From NCBI RefSeq assembly GCF_007833165.1, contig NZ_VOBQ01000015.1, positions 124,001-188,000 on the forward strand: a DNA stretch of 64,000 nucleotides. Reading direction: 5' to 3'. Both the position numbers and the translations under genes were made by a program. The notes under the pieces are model-generated. The model had not been told where the DNA came from. It did no database searches and saw only the letters and a program-made list of their open reading frames with translations. The stretch comes from Caenimonas sedimenti. GTDB lineage: Bacteria > Pseudomonadota > Gammaproteobacteria > Burkholderiales > Burkholderiaceae_C. Below are positions 1-9,796 of the stretch, in pieces (the stretch's first letter is position 1; every line of letters starts with the position of its first letter).

Positions 1-560
1 AGGCGGTTTGGGAAGAGCGGCAGCTTTCCATGGCCTACGAAAGCTGGGCGAAAACGGCCAGCCGCGTGGTCCATCCGCTGGGCCTGGTGTTGAAAGCAGG
101 CGTGTGGTACCTGGTGGCTGCGCGCGAAGGCGAGCCGCGCACCTACCGCGTGTCCAACATGTTGCAGGCGGAAGTGCTGGAGGCCGCTGTCGCGCGCCCG
201 CGCAACTTCGACCTGCCGGCGTACTGGCGTGCCGCCGTGCGGCGATTCGAGACCGAGCTGTTCACGGGCGAGGCGGAAGTCGCCGCCACCGAAGGCGGGC
301 TGGCGCAGCTGCGCCGGCTGGGCGCGGCGCAAGCGCGGGCCGTGGCCGCCGCCAAGCCCTCCCGCAGAAAGGACGGCCGCACCGTCCTGCGCGTTCCGAT
401 CGAATCCACCGAGCACGCGGCGGGCCAGATGCTGCGCTTGGCCCCGGAGGTCGAAGTGCTGGGGCCGGCGAAACTGCGTGCCGCGATCGTCGGGCGGCTG
501 GAGGCGGCCCGCAAGCTCTATGGGCCCGCGCGGGCGCCAGGTGTTAGAAAGCGCCCATGA
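1..560 (+). CDS. WYL-domain transcriptional regulator, C-terminal part
   Basis: The reading frame is open from the first in-frame codon at base 3, so the gene starts outside the window; the ATG at 30 is internal. What remains is the sensor half of a YafY/DeoR-type regulator. The literal Trp-Tyr-Leu motif sits in a beta-rich stretch (VWYLVAAR) after an HPLGLV segment, followed by a WCX-like C-terminal extension. WYL domains bind ligands or nucleic acids and control an N-terminal winged helix that is not visible here. The stop overlaps the next start as ATGA, so the LysR gene is translationally coupled to it. The target is unknown. Confidence 0.85.
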   Translation, partial: AVWEERQLSMAYESWAKTASRVVHPLGLVLKAGVWYLVAAREGEPRTYRVSNMLQAEVLEAAVARPRNFDLPAYWRAAVRRFETELFTGEAEVAATEGGLAQLRRLGAAQARAVAAAKPSRRKDGRTVLRVPIESTEHAAGQMLRLAPEVEVLGPAKLRAAIVGRLEAARKLYGPARAPGVRKRP

Positions 561-1456
561 CCCTCAAGCAGCTGGAGGCTTTCTACTGGGCGGCCAGTTC
601 CGCCAGCTTCGGGGTGGCGGCGGCGCGGCTGCATGTCTCGCAGTCGTCGCTGTCCAAGCGCATCACCGAACTGGAGGGCCAGTTGCGCCAGACGCTGTTC
701 GACCGCAGCGGGCACCGCGCCGTGTTGACGGAAGCCGGGCAGCAACTGCTGCCGCTGGCGCGCCGGATGCTGGGCCTGGCCGACGAGATGCGTTCGCTGG
801 GCGCGCCCGGCGGTGGCCTGCAGGGCCATTGCCGCTTCGGCGTCGGTGAACTCGCCGCCCTGACGTGGTTGCCCGACCTGGTGGCCCTGGTGCGGGCGCA
901 ATACCCGGAGCTGGTGCTGGAACCCTACGTGGACCTGGGGGCGGCGCTGGAGCAGCGCCTGGAAAGCGGCGAGCTCGACTTCGCGGTGGTCGCCGGCTAT
1001 TCGCAAAGGGCCGGCATCGCCAGCGACGCCATCGCCGAAGTCCGCTTCTCGTGGGCGGCGTCGCCGGCGCTGGTCGGCCGGCAGCGCTCGGTGACCGCGA
1101 GCCTGCTGCAGGAAACACCGCTCATCACCATGCCGGCGGCGGCCGGGCCCACGCGCATGCTGGAGCACTGGTTGGCCGTGAACAACCTCGAGGCCGGGCG
1201 GCGCCTCACCTGCAACAACCTGGCCGCCGTCGCCAGCCTGATCGCCGCGGGCGTGGGCATCGGCCTCTTCCCGAACGGCTGGTTGCGGCAGATGGCGGAG
1301 CGCCAGGCTGTGGTGGAGCTGAAGAGCAAGCCGGCCCTGCCGCCCCTGCAGTACACCTTCCAGTGGCGCCGGGATGACGGCCGGCCGTTGCTGAAGCGGA
1401 TGCGCGAAGCGGTGGCCGGGACGGTGGATTTCACCAAGCCCAGCCCCTTGTGGTGA
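557..1456 (+). CDS. LysR-family transcriptional regulator
   Basis: This 299-residue protein has the family's normal length. An N-terminal winged helix-turn-helix spans about residues 3-60 (QLEAFYWAA ... LHVSQSSLSKRITELE), followed by a substrate-binding-like effector domain. It starts inside the stop codon of the WYL gene (4-nt overlap), so the two are co-transcribed, which is unusual because most LysR genes stand divergent from their target. No target gene lies next to it: the downstream gene is convergent. Function beyond DNA binding cannot be assigned. Confidence 0.85.
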   Translation: MTLKQLEAFYWAASSASFGVAAARLHVSQSSLSKRITELEGQLRQTLFDRSGHRAVLTEAGQQLLPLARRMLGLADEMRSLGAPGGGLQGHCRFGVGELAALTWLPDLVALVRAQYPELVLEPYVDLGAALEQRLESGELDFAVVAGYSQRAGIASDAIAEVRFSWAASPALVGRQRSVTASLLQETPLITMPAAAGPTRMLEHWLAVNNLEAGRRLTCNNLAAVASLIAAGVGIGLFPNGWLRQMAERQAVVELKSKPALPPLQYTFQWRRDDGRPLLKRMREAVAGTVDFTKPSPLW

Positions 1457-1464
1457 GCGCCGGC

Positions 1465-1923
1465 CTACTGGGCCAGCATCAGGTTGACGATGAGGCCGGT
1501 GGCGATGGCCATCAGCACGTAGTCGCCGCCCACTTGCACCCACTGGTGGCCGCGCGGCGGCGCATGCAGGTGGTGGCCGCGCCAGTCGTTCACCACGTAC
1601 TGGCGGTGACGGTACTGGTGGGGCACATGGCCGCCACGCCGCCATTCCGGGCCACGCGCGCCGTAGTGGTAGTGGTCGGCGCGGCGGTCGTAGCCGCGGT
1701 CGCCGCGATGGTCGCCACGGCGGTCGTTGTCGCCGCGCTGGTAGCCGCGGCGGTCGTCGCCGCGGCCATCACGGTCGCCGCGGTCAGCGCGGTCGCCACG
1801 CTGGTGCTGGCCCTGGCGGTCATTGTCGCCACGATCGCGGCCTTGCGCGAAGGACAGCGAGCTGAAGCCGAGCGAAGCCGCGATCAGCGCGCAGACGATG
1901 GTTCTGGGGGTTCTGGATGTCAT
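1465..1923 (-). CDS. RcnB-like secreted protein with Arg/Asp/Gly-rich linker
   Basis: The start at 1923 is chosen because it is followed by a signal peptide (about residues 1-26, cleavage after SFAQ) and preceded by AGGGAG eight bases upstream. The middle, about residues 27-85, is low complexity and built from repeated Arg-Gly-Asp-Asn/Asp-Arg units. The C-terminal half contains the RcnB-type segment around VVNDWRGHHLHAPPRGHQWV, ending in a hydrophobic stretch. RcnB in Escherichia coli is a periplasmic protein linked to nickel/cobalt homeostasis; in betaproteobacteria the family is broad and its metal role is unproven. It is a single gene, convergent with the LysR gene. Confidence 0.75.
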   Translation of the reverse strand: MTSRTPRTIVCALIAASLGFSSLSFAQGRDRGDNDRQGQHQRGDRADRGDRDGRGDDRRGYQRGDNDRRGDHRGDRGYDRRADHYHYGARGPEWRRGGHVPHQYRHRQYVVNDWRGHHLHAPPRGHQWVQVGGDYVLMAIATGLIVNLMLAQ

Positions 1924-2053
1924 GAGTCGCACTCCCTGTTGATGGGTGAAGGTCCATGGTCCCCCGGATTCGTGTCGGCCGGGGTTCCGCCGTGTGCATG
2001 CTTTGTAAACTGCGGGCGTCGGGCGCACGAAGCGCGGTTGTCCTACAGGGCTC

Positions 2054-2668
2054 TCAGAACCCGAAAACCAGCAGCAGGTTGTTGGCCGGCATTGGGTGCC
2101 TCGCCCGCAATGCCAGACCAGCTTGCCGGGCCTGTGCCTCCACATCCTCCCGCCGGCGCAGGCCCCATGCGGGATTGCGCTCACGCAGGCTGGCATCGAA
2201 GTCGAGGTTGCCCGGCGCCGTGGCCACGCCGTCCTCGAGGTAAGGCCCGTAGGTCAGCAGCAGCCCGCGGGGCGTGAGATGGCGTGCGGCGCCCCGCATC
2301 AGCGCGGCGCATGTGGCCCAGGGCGCGATGTGCAGCATGTTGCAGCAATAGATCGCGTCGAAGCGTTCGGCGAACGGCAAGCCTCGCGAGGGCCATTCGG
2401 CGTCCAGGACATCCAGCAGCAAGGGCTGGCGCACATTGCCCAGCCCGTCCTGCGACGTCCAGGCGGCGATGGTGGACAGGATTTGCGGATCGGCGTCGGT
2501 CGGTTGCCAGGTCCAGCCGGGTAACGCGGCCGCGAACCAGGCCGCATGCTGGCCCGTGCCCGCGGCGATCTCCAGAGCCGTTCCGCGGGCCGGCAACAGC
2601 GTGCGCAGCACGTCGAGGATCGGCTGCTTGTTGCGGTCGGCGGCGGCGCTGTGGGGGACGGAGGGCAC
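2054..2668 (-). CDS. DUF938 SAM-dependent methyltransferase
   Basis: The product is about 204 residues of the DUF938 family, class I methyltransferase fold. The signature N-terminus AADRNKQPILDVL is followed by motif I, LEIAAGTGQHAAWFA, and the family's conserved AIYCCNMLHIAPW. The GTG at 2668 is preferred because the DUF938 conservation starts just after it and the nearby ATG (about 2676) is in another frame. The substrate is unknown for the family. It diverges from the YlqF GTPase gene with a short shared intergenic region. Confidence 0.85.
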   Translation of the reverse strand: MPSVPHSAAADRNKQPILDVLRTLLPARGTALEIAAGTGQHAAWFAAALPGWTWQPTDADPQILSTIAAWTSQDGLGNVRQPLLLDVLDAEWPSRGLPFAERFDAIYCCNMLHIAPWATCAALMRGAARHLTPRGLLLTYGPYLEDGVATAPGNLDFDASLRERNPAWGLRRREDVEAQARQAGLALRARHPMPANNLLLVFGF

Positions 2669-2743
2669 GGGGCCATTCTGCTGCCTGCGGCCGCAAAGGT
2701 TAGAGTGGCGCCCGTATCCCCAGCAAGCAAAAGCAACACGGCC

Positions 2744-3673
2744 ATGGCCATCCAGTGGTTTCCCGGGCACATGAACCTGACGCGCAAGGCCATCGCCGAG
2801 CGCGTGAAGGAGATCGACGTCGTCATCGAGGTGCTCGATGCGCGCCTGCCCGGCTCCAGCGCCAACCCGCTGCTGGCCGAGATGACCGGGCACAAGCCCA
2901 CACTCAAGATCCTGAACAAGCAGGACATGGCCGACCCGGTCCGCACGCAGCAATGGCAGGACCACTACAACGCCATCCCTGGCACCCGCGCCATCCCTTT
3001 GCAGGCCAACGCCGCAGGCGCGGCACAGCAGCTGGTGCCCGCCTGCCATGCACTCGCACCCGGGCGCGGCGGCCTGGCCAAGCCGATGCGGGTGCTGATC
3101 TGCGGCGTGCCCAATGCCGGCAAGTCGACGTTGATCAACGCGCTGTCGAACAAGCGCCATGCGAAGACGGCCGATGAAGCCGGCATCACCAAGCTGGAGC
3201 AGCGGATCACGCTGGCCGACGACTTCTATCTGTACGACACGCCGGGGCTGCTGTGGCCGCGCATCATCGTGGCCAAGAGCGGTTTCAACCTGGCGGCGAG
3301 CGGTGCGGTCGGACGCAACGCCTACGACGAGGAAGAAGTGGCGCTGGAGCTTCTCGACTATCTCCGGCGGCACTACGCGCCGCTGCTGGAGGCGCGCTTC
3401 AAGCTCACCGGCGTGGCGCAGATGCAGGACGAGGAAGTGCTGGAAGCCGTGGGCCGCCAGCGCGGCGCGCTGCTGGCCAAGGGCCGCATCAACACGCAGA
3501 AGGCCGCGGAGATCGTCATCCAGGAGTTTCGCGGGATGACGCTCGGGCGCATCACGCTCGAGACGCCGGAAGAGTTCGCGCGGTGGCTGGCCGAGGGGCA
3601 GCAGCTCGATGCGGAGCGTCTGGCGAAGAAGGCCGCTCGCAAAGGCAAGGGCAGGAAGACCGACGACGGCTAG
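2744..3673 (+). CDS. ylqF: Ribosome biogenesis GTPase YlqF
   Basis: This 309-residue protein is a circularly permuted GTPase: the G4 motif NKQD (residues 58-61) precedes G1 GVPNAGKST (121-129) and G3 DTPG (165-168). It begins with MAIQWFPGHM, the characteristic YlqF/RbgA N-terminus, which fixes the start at 2744. The C-terminal region is helical and ends in a Lys/Arg-rich tail, as expected for rRNA contact. In Bacillus RbgA acts late in 50S assembly; the proteobacterial orthologue is assumed to do the same. The stop lies two bases from the convergent VOC gene. Confidence 0.93.
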   Translation: MAIQWFPGHMNLTRKAIAERVKEIDVVIEVLDARLPGSSANPLLAEMTGHKPTLKILNKQDMADPVRTQQWQDHYNAIPGTRAIPLQANAAGAAQQLVPACHALAPGRGGLAKPMRVLICGVPNAGKSTLINALSNKRHAKTADEAGITKLEQRITLADDFYLYDTPGLLWPRIIVAKSGFNLAASGAVGRNAYDEEEVALELLDYLRRHYAPLLEARFKLTGVAQMQDEEVLEAVGRQRGALLAKGRINTQKAAEIVIQEFRGMTLGRITLETPEEFARWLAEGQQLDAERLAKKAARKGKGRKTDDG

Positions 3674-3674
3674 T

Positions 3675-4097
3675 TCAGTCCGGCTGCTGCCACGCCGGGT
3701 TCCAGGCCACCTCCCATAGGTGCCCATCCGGGTCCTTGAAGTAGCTGGAGTAGCCGCCCCAGGTGGTCTCGTGCCCGGCCTTGACGATCTCGCCGCCCGC
3801 CGCCTGGACCTGCGCGAGCACGCCGTCGACCTCGTGCGCCGAGTTCACGTTGTGCGCGATCGTGAACTCGGTGGCACTGCGCGGCTGCTGCGGTAGGCCA
3901 CTGTCGAAGGCGATGCTGGCGCGTGGCCAGAGCCCCAGACGCAGACCGCCTTGAAGTTCGAAGAAGCACACCGCGCCATGCTCGAACTCCCGGCCGATGA
4001 TCCCCTCGGTGGCCAGGCCCAGCCCGTCGCGGTAGAAGCGCACCGCGGCCTCGAGATCGTCGACGCCAAGGGTGATGAGGCTGATGCGGGGCTTCAT
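3675..4097 (-). CDS. VOC (glyoxalase/bleomycin-resistance superfamily) protein
   Basis: This 140-residue protein has the two beta-alpha-beta-beta-beta modules of the vicinal oxygen chelate fold: LGVDDLEAAVRFYRDGLGL at the N-terminus and YFKDPDGHLWEVAWNP near the C-terminus. The length is that of a single-subunit VOC enzyme. The family covers glyoxalases, dioxygenases and antibiotic-binding proteins, and the sequence does not say which. It ends tail to tail with ylqF. Confidence 0.85.
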   Translation of the reverse strand: MKPRISLITLGVDDLEAAVRFYRDGLGLATEGIIGREFEHGAVCFFELQGGLRLGLWPRASIAFDSGLPQQPRSATEFTIAHNVNSAHEVDGVLAQVQAAGGEIVKAGHETTWGGYSSYFKDPDGHLWEVAWNPAWQQPD

Positions 4098-4107
4098 GCC
4101 TCGGGCG

Positions 4108-5703
4108 TCAACGGCGTGTGCTCGAGGAAAGCCGGACGGCAGGCTGCGCGCGGGGGATCACCGCCGGACGCGCCACGGCCAGCGGGGCAGGTGCCGCTTC
4201 ATCGCGCCGGTAGATGCCGCAGCCGATCACGGCCTCGTCCACGCGCTCGACATAGGCCGATTTCGGCTCCACCCGCCCGCTGACCGGGTTCGGCACCCGG
4301 AAATCGTTCCAGCCCGAGCCGGCCGTGCGCGCGATCTCCACGTTCTGCCGCGACAGGTAGTTGCCGTCGGCATCCTGCAGGTTCCAGTCGCTCTGGCCGA
4401 CGGTGGATGGGTCGGGCGGGAACGCAAGGCGCCGGCACTGCATGTCGACGACGAACAGGTAGTCCTCGCCCTGGACGAAGCCACCGCGCGGATCCATGAA
4501 GTCGCGGCAGGCACGCTCCAGCCCCACCTTGCGCATGTGGCGCACGCCGGACTTCACCAGCGCGACCGCCCGTGCGCGGTCCTCGGCGCGGTCGGTCTTG
4601 AAGCGACCGATGGCCCGCACCAGCTGCGCCGATTCGCGCTGGAAATCCTCCGTGGCACTCGCGGCCTCCTCCACCAGCGCCGCGTTCTGCTGCGTGGCGG
4701 CATCGATGGCGACGATGGCGCGGTTGATCTCCTCCACGCTGCCGCTTTGCTGGCGCGACGATTGCGCGATGGCCGCCAGCACCTGCGTGACCTCTTTCGC
4801 GCTGGCCACCACGTCCGTCATCGTGCGCTCGGTCGCGTCCACCAGGCCGCGGCCCTTCTGCACGCTCTCGGCGGAGTGGCCGATGATGTCCTTGATCTCG
4901 CGCGCGGCCTGCGCGCTGCGCTGCGCCAGCGCGCGCACCTCGCTCGCCACCACCGCGAAGCCGCGGCCATGTTCGCCGGCGCGCGCGGCCTCCACCGCGG
5001 CGTTGAGCGCGAGGATGTTGGTCTGGAAAGCGATGCCCTCCACGGTGGCCAGGATTTCGCTCACCTGCCGCGCGCTGCTGTCGATCTGCCGCATGGTCGC
5101 GGCCATCTGCTGCATGCTGGATGCGGCCTTCACGGCCACCTGGCCCGAATCGGCGGCCAGGTCGTTGGCGCGCGTGCAATGCTCGGCGTTCTGTCGGGCG
5201 AAGGCCGCCAGCTGCTCCATGCCCGAGGCGGTCTCCTCCAGCGACGCCGCCTGCGAATGCGTCCGCTCCGACAACTGCGAATTCCCTTCGGCGATGGTGC
5301 GGGCGCCCATGGAAATGGCTTCGGCGCTCGCCGTGACCTGCTTGACGATCCCGGCCAGGCTGCGGTTCATCTGCATGATGGCATCGTGCAACCGCACGAT
5401 GTCGGCACCTTGCCCCGCCTGGGCCGACTGGGCGCTTTCGGTCACCAGCTCGCCGCTGGCGATGCGCTCCATGAGCTGGACCAGGCTGCCGATGCCGCGC
5501 GAGCGGTACAGGCGGACAGCCGCCAGGAAGTAGCAGGCCAGCGGGCACAGCACGAGCGCGGCGGCCCAGGTCGCCGAAGGGCCGAGGACACCGGTGAGGG
5601 CGAGCGCCGTGGGGACGAGGAACAGGATGGCCGACAGCGTCATGCCGGCCGGCAGGCCGATGCGCGCATAGAGCCAGAAAGCGGGGGCGAAGAAGGATCT
5701 CAC
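4108..5703 (-). CDS. Methyl-accepting chemotaxis protein with C-terminal Cache-like domain
   Basis: The 531-residue protein has two N-terminal membrane helices (about 13-40 and 44-65) with almost no periplasmic loop. A coiled-coil MCP signalling domain follows, with its hairpin tip at about 239-262 ([20 protein letters not shown]). After it comes an unusual sensory-like module at about 378-500: [14 protein letters not shown] ... YLFVVDMQC ... [12 protein letters not shown] ... YVERVD, matching the single-Cache pattern normally found outside the membrane. A sensor placed after the signalling domain would be cytoplasmic. The gene stands alone, so it works with chemotaxis proteins encoded elsewhere. 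Confidence 0.9.
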   Translation of the reverse strand: MRSFFAPAFWLYARIGLPAGMTLSAILFLVPTALALTGVLGPSATWAAALVLCPLACYFLAAVRLYRSRGIGSLVQLMERIASGELVTESAQSAQAGQGADIVRLHDAIMQMNRSLAGIVKQVTASAEAISMGARTIAEGNSQLSERTHSQAASLEETASGMEQLAAFARQNAEHCTRANDLAADSGQVAVKAASSMQQMAATMRQIDSSARQVSEILATVEGIAFQTNILALNAAVEAARAGEHGRGFAVVASEVRALAQRSAQAAREIKDIIGHSAESVQKGRGLVDATERTMTDVVASAKEVTQVLAAIAQSSRQQSGSVEEINRAIVAIDAATQQNAALVEEAASATEDFQRESAQLVRAIGRFKTDRAEDRARAVALVKSGVRHMRKVGLERACRDFMDPRGGFVQGEDYLFVVDMQCRRLAFPPDPSTVGQSDWNLQDADGNYLSRQNVEIARTAGSGWNDFRVPNPVSGRVEPKSAYVERVDEAVIGCGIYRRDEAAPAPLAVARPAVIPRAQPAVRLSSSTRR

Positions 5704-5819
5704 CGTGTGATGCTACGGGAGAATCGCCCAAGCAAGTCAACAGTGGGCGAGCGGCTGATGCTGCGGGCAGCTCGGCCGCAGGGTCTGAATCACTTTGTTT
5801 CAAACACGGCAGAGCTCCG

Positions 5820-5836
5820 TTCAGCTTCCATTCACC
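5820..5836. promoter_or_regulatory. TTCA direct repeat, candidate response-regulator site
   Basis: TTCAGC (5820-5825) and TTCACC (5831-5836) are spaced 11 bp start to start, about 50 bases before the start at 5887. OmpR/PhoB-family regulators bind such helically phased direct repeats. The nearest such regulator is encoded at 7033. A three-fold version of the same repeat lies at 10710-10737. Confidence 0.4.
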
Positions 5837-5886
5837 CACCGGGGCCTAAGCTCACTCTCACATCAACCAACCTTGTGAGGTGAAGC

Positions 5887-6693
5887 ATGAAATCCACTGT
5901 CCGTACCCAAGTCGCTGTCGCCCTGGCCCTGCTGGCCCCGCTGGGCGCCGCGATCGCCGCGCAGCCGGCGGTCGTCATCGACCGCGGCATCGTCCACGTG
6001 CAGGCCACTTTCGGCGGCAAAGCCATCGTGGCGCCCAGCCAAAGCCTGGCCATCGAACGCTTCGTGCTGCGCCAGGAAGGCCGCATCCAGCCTGGCGAGG
6101 AAGTGCGCTATCGCCTGATCGGGACCCCCGGCGGCCGGGCCACGGTGGACGTTCCCGGCGTGATGCGCAACGTCGTCATGACGGAATCGCGCCCCGGCGT
6201 CTATCTGACCACGTACGTGGTGCGGCGCGACGACAATCGTGATGCATTCGCGAACGCCACGGCCTCGCTCGAGAAGAACGGCCGCCGGATGAGCGCCAAG
6301 GTCGACATCGTCAACGACCGCGAATTCGCCGGTGGGGACAATCGCCCGCGCGACGAGCGCCCGCCGCAGATCACGGACCTGACGCCGTCCAATGGCGACC
6401 GCGTCCGCGAACGTGGACGCACGGAGATCTCCGCCACGGTGAAGGATGAAGGCTCCGGCATCGACCGATCGACCGTGGTGCTGCGCGTCGACGGGCGTGA
6501 CGTGAGCAAGCGCATCCGCTTCGAAGGCGACGAGGTCCGCTTCCGGGACGACCTGCGGGACGGCCGCCACGTGGCCGAACTCTCGGTGCGCGACCGCGCC
6601 GGCAATGCGACCCGGACCAGCTGGAGCTTCGACGTGGTCGACCGCGGCCGCGGCGGCAACGGCCGTGGCGACGGTGAAGGGCGCAACCGCTAA
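5887..6693 (+). CDS. Secreted protein with C-terminal Ig-like domain
   Basis: The protein has 268 residues and a clear signal peptide ending near AAIAAQ (about residue 25). The first half is a beta-rich region of unknown family. The second half (about 160-255) reads as a bacterial Ig-like fold: PPQITDLTPSNGDRV, then a DEGSGID turn and VRDRAGNATRTSWSFDV. The C-terminus is Arg/Gly/Asn-rich. The start has GAGGTGAAGC just upstream. It lies upstream of, and in the same direction as, the PepSY-regulator-kinase genes, but a hairpin terminator separates them. The product is probably periplasmic or envelope-associated; no enzyme motif is seen. Confidence 0.75.
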   Translation: MKSTVRTQVAVALALLAPLGAAIAAQPAVVIDRGIVHVQATFGGKAIVAPSQSLAIERFVLRQEGRIQPGEEVRYRLIGTPGGRATVDVPGVMRNVVMTESRPGVYLTTYVVRRDDNRDAFANATASLEKNGRRMSAKVDIVNDREFAGGDNRPRDERPPQITDLTPSNGDRVRERGRTEISATVKDEGSGIDRSTVVLRVDGRDVSKRIRFEGDEVRFRDDLRDGRHVAELSVRDRAGNATRTSWSFDVVDRGRGGNGRGDGEGRNR

Positions 6694-6706
6694 GCGGTGA
6701 CAGGTT

Positions 6707-6738
6707 CCGGCGGGTGCGGTCTGCACCCGCCGGTTCGA
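6707..6738 (+). terminator. Perfect 11-bp stem hairpin, likely terminator
   Basis: CCGGCGGGTGC (6707-6717) pairs perfectly with GCACCCGCCGG (6723-6733) around a 5-base loop, 14 bases after the stop at 6693. The T-run that follows is weak, so termination may be partial and leave read-through into the PepSY operon. Confidence 0.6.
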
Positions 6739-6769
6739 TTTCCCTCCGGCGTTACCATCTGGACCAGCG

Positions 6770-7012
6770 ATGACCCTCCCCTTCACCCGACTGCTCGCCG
6801 CCGCCTTGCTGGCCGCGGCCCTGCTGCCCGCCGCGGCCGCCGTCAACCGCGACCAGGCCGCGGCCGCCGCCCAGCGCGAGTCGGGTGGCCGCGTGTTGTC
6901 GGTGGACAGGGCGGATGCCAATGGGCGCAGCGTCTGGCGCGTCAAGGTCGTGACGAAGAATGGCGACGTGCGCGTGTTCCTCGTCGACGCCGACAGCGGC
7001 CAGGTGCAGTAG
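6770..7012 (+). CDS. PepSY domain-containing small secreted protein
   Basis: This 80-residue protein has a signal peptide (about 1-24, ending PAAAAV) followed by one PepSY unit: AAAAAQRESGGRVLSVDR, then WRVKVVTKNGDVRVFLVDADSGQVQ. PepSY proteins encoded beside PhoP/QseB-type systems are thought to act in the periplasm on the sensor or on proteases. Only 20 bases separate it from the response-regulator gene, so the three genes form one operon. Confidence 0.85.
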   Translation: MTLPFTRLLAAALLAAALLPAAAAVNRDQAAAAAQRESGGRVLSVDRADANGRSVWRVKVVTKNGDVRVFLVDADSGQVQ

Positions 7013-7032
7013 CCGCGGAGGCCTCCACGCGC

Positions 7033-7700
<668 letters not shown>

Positions 7701-7704
<4 letters not shown>

Positions 7705-9050
7705 GCGCCGAGCCGGCGGCCGCGGGCTATTCCATCCGCGCCCGCCTGCTGCTCGGCGCCGCGCTGGTGCTGCTGGCCTTCATGGCGGGTGCGGGCGTGG
7801 CCGTGCAGCGCGCCCATGCCGACAGCGTGCGCGACGCGCACTATGCGCGCTTGCAAAGCACGGTGTACCTGCTGCTCGCGCGGGCGGAGCTGGACGCCGC
7901 CGGCGCCTTGCAGATGCCCGGCGAATTCGCGGAGCCGCGGCTTTCATTGCCGCAGTCGGGCCTGTACGCCGGCGTCTACAACGGGCTCCAACGCGAGCAG
8001 TGGCGCTCCCCGTCCAGCCTGGGTCTGCAGCCGCCGCTGCGGCAGGACGGGGTGGAGACGGGCCAATGGCGCAACGAGCTGCTGGCGCAGGGCGGCCGCA
8101 ACTACCTGGCGGTGAGCTACGCCGTGCGCTGGGCGGTCGGGCGGCAGGCCGTGCCGCTGGTGCTTTCGGTGGTGGAAGACAGCGCCGCGTTCGACCGCGA
8201 GATCGCCACCTTCTCGCGCACGCTGTGGGCCTGGCTGGGTGGGGCGGGCGTGTTGCTGTTGCTGGCGCAACTGCTGCTGCTGCGCTGGGGCCTGGCGCCG
8301 CTCGGCCGCGTGTCGGCGGAGATCGGCCGCATCGAAAGCGGGGCGCAACATCGCATCGAGGGCAGCTACCCCACCGAGATTTCCGGGCTCACCGATGGGC
8401 TGAACGCGCTGATCCTGCAGGAGCGTGCGCGCCAGGAACGCCAGAAGGAGGCCCTGAGCTTCCTCGCGCACAGCCTCAAAACGCCGCTGGCCGTGCTGCG
8501 CAACGCATTGCAGCAGCCCGCGCAGCTGCCGGCGGCCGTGGAGCAGCAGGTGGCGCGCATGGACGAAATCGTGCAGCATCAGTTGGGCCGCGCGCGGGCG
8601 GGTGGCGCCTCGCGCTTCGCGCCGCCGGTGCAAGTGGCGCCCGTGCTCGCCCGGGTGCGCGACGCACTGGCGAAGGTGTATGCGGAGAAGTCGCTGGCGT
8701 TCACCGCGGATTGCCCAGCCGGACTGAGCTGGCGCATCGACGAAGGCGACCTGTTCGAGATCCTCGGCAACCTCATGGACAACGCCGCCAAGTGGGCGAA
8801 GCACCGCGTGGCGGCGAGCGCGGAGCGCACGCGCGAAGGCCTGGTGCTGCGCGTGGACGACGATGGCCCGGGCTTCACCGACACCGAGTCGGTGTTGCAG
8901 ATGCACGTGCGCATGGACGAGCGCGTGCCGGGGCACGGGGTCGGGCTGGCGATCGTGAGCGACCTGGTGGCCAGCCATCACGGCCGGCTGACATTGAGCC
9001 GGGGCCCGCTGGGAGGCGGGCGGGTGGAGATCGTGCTGCCGCTGGCGTGA
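7701..9050 (+). CDS. PhoQ/QseC-type sensor histidine kinase
   Basis: The 449-residue kinase has membrane helices at about 14-35 and 175-196 flanking a periplasmic sensor region. A HAMP-like linker follows, then the H box SFLAHSLKTPLAVLRN with the phospho-acceptor His at about 257. The ATP-binding domain carries the N box EILGNLMDNAAKWAK, DDGPGF and GHGVGLAIV. It is translationally coupled to the regulator at 7033 by a 4-nt overlap and is the last gene of the PepSY operon. The ligand is not evident. Confidence 0.92.
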
Positions 9051-9056
9051 GGCAAC

Positions 9057-9084
9057 CGTCATTCCTGCGAAGGCAGGAATCCAG
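9057..9084. repeat. REP-like palindrome
   Basis: ATTCCTGC (9061-9068) and GCAGGAAT (9073-9080) form a perfect 8-bp stem with a 4-base loop inside a CGTCATTCC...GGAATCC context. That is the usual form of dispersed intergenic REP-like repeats in proteobacteria. It sits between the convergent kinase and RraA-family genes, where it could also act as a weak bidirectional terminator. No second copy was seen in this window. Confidence 0.6.
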
Positions 9085-9110
9085 GCCCAGCAAGTCCCGA
9101 TCGCCAGTCC

Positions 9111-9761
9111 TCAGAACTTCCCGAACTCCAGGTAAGCCCGCTGCGGATCGACGCCGGCCAGGATCGCCGTGCGCACCTTGTTCTCGGTGGTGATTGCCGC
9201 TTCCGCTTTGGCCACCACGTCTTCGGCGATCGCGCGTGGAACGCGCACCATGCCGTCACGGTCACCGACCAGGTAATCGCCGGGCGCCACGATCACGTCG
9301 CCGATGCGGATGTCCACGTTCACGGCGCGCGGCAACCAGTAGCCCACGATGTCGCGCGGCGTGAACCCGCGCGACCAGGTCTGGAAGCCCATGGCCAGCA
9401 GGAAGTCGACGTCGCGCACGTAGCCATCCGCCACGCAGCCGAGCACGCCCTTGTTCTTGAGTGTCTCGGCCGAGAGTTCGCCCATGTGCGCGACGACGCG
9501 GTCGTTGGGCTGGCAGGTCCAGATGTGGCCGGCCGGCGCCTGCGACAGCAGGCCGGTCCAGGCGAGCAGCGTCTCGTGCGGGTCGGAGCGCGGATCGACC
9601 TTGCCGTCGATGGTGAAGGCCGGGCCGGCCATCCGCTTTTCCGGCATGAGCGGCCGCAATTCCGCGGGGAAGGTGAAGTCGCGCAGGCCCATCGCGCGCA
9701 TCACGTCGTGCACGACGCCGGTGTAGCAATTGGCGAGGCGGCCGGTGATGGGGTCTTGCAT
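9111..9761 (-). CDS. RraA family protein (HMG aldolase-like)
   Basis: The 216-residue protein matches the RraA/4-hydroxy-4-methyl-2-oxoglutarate aldolase family: GPAFTIDG near the N-terminus, then GVLGCVADGYVRDVD with the conserved Arg-Asp that holds the metal and pyruvate, and GDYLVGDRDGMVRVP. Members are either class II aldolases/oxaloacetate decarboxylases of aromatic catabolism or, when short, RNase E inhibitors. At more than 200 residues the enzymatic branch is more likely. No catabolic gene is adjacent, so the substrate is open. Confidence 0.82.
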   Translation of the reverse strand: MQDPITGRLANCYTGVVHDVMRAMGLRDFTFPAELRPLMPEKRMAGPAFTIDGKVDPRSDPHETLLAWTGLLSQAPAGHIWTCQPNDRVVAHMGELSAETLKNKGVLGCVADGYVRDVDFLLAMGFQTWSRGFTPRDIVGYWLPRAVNVDIRIGDVIVAPGDYLVGDRDGMVRVPRAIAEDVVAKAEAAITTENKVRTAILAGVDPQRAYLEFGKF

Positions 9762-9796
9762 GGGCTGGGCTTTCCGGGGAGGTTCGGAGGCTCAAT

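Noticed and set aside
1650..1830. Regular CGGTCGCCGCG-type repeats, looked at as a possible CRISPR or VNTR array
   Set aside because: They are codons for the Arg-Gly-Asp-rich linker of the RcnB-like protein; unit length varies and there are no spacers.
4072..5883. 603-codon plus-strand frame
   Set aside because: It is antisense to the chemoreceptor; the chemoreceptor hairpin motif settles the coding strand.
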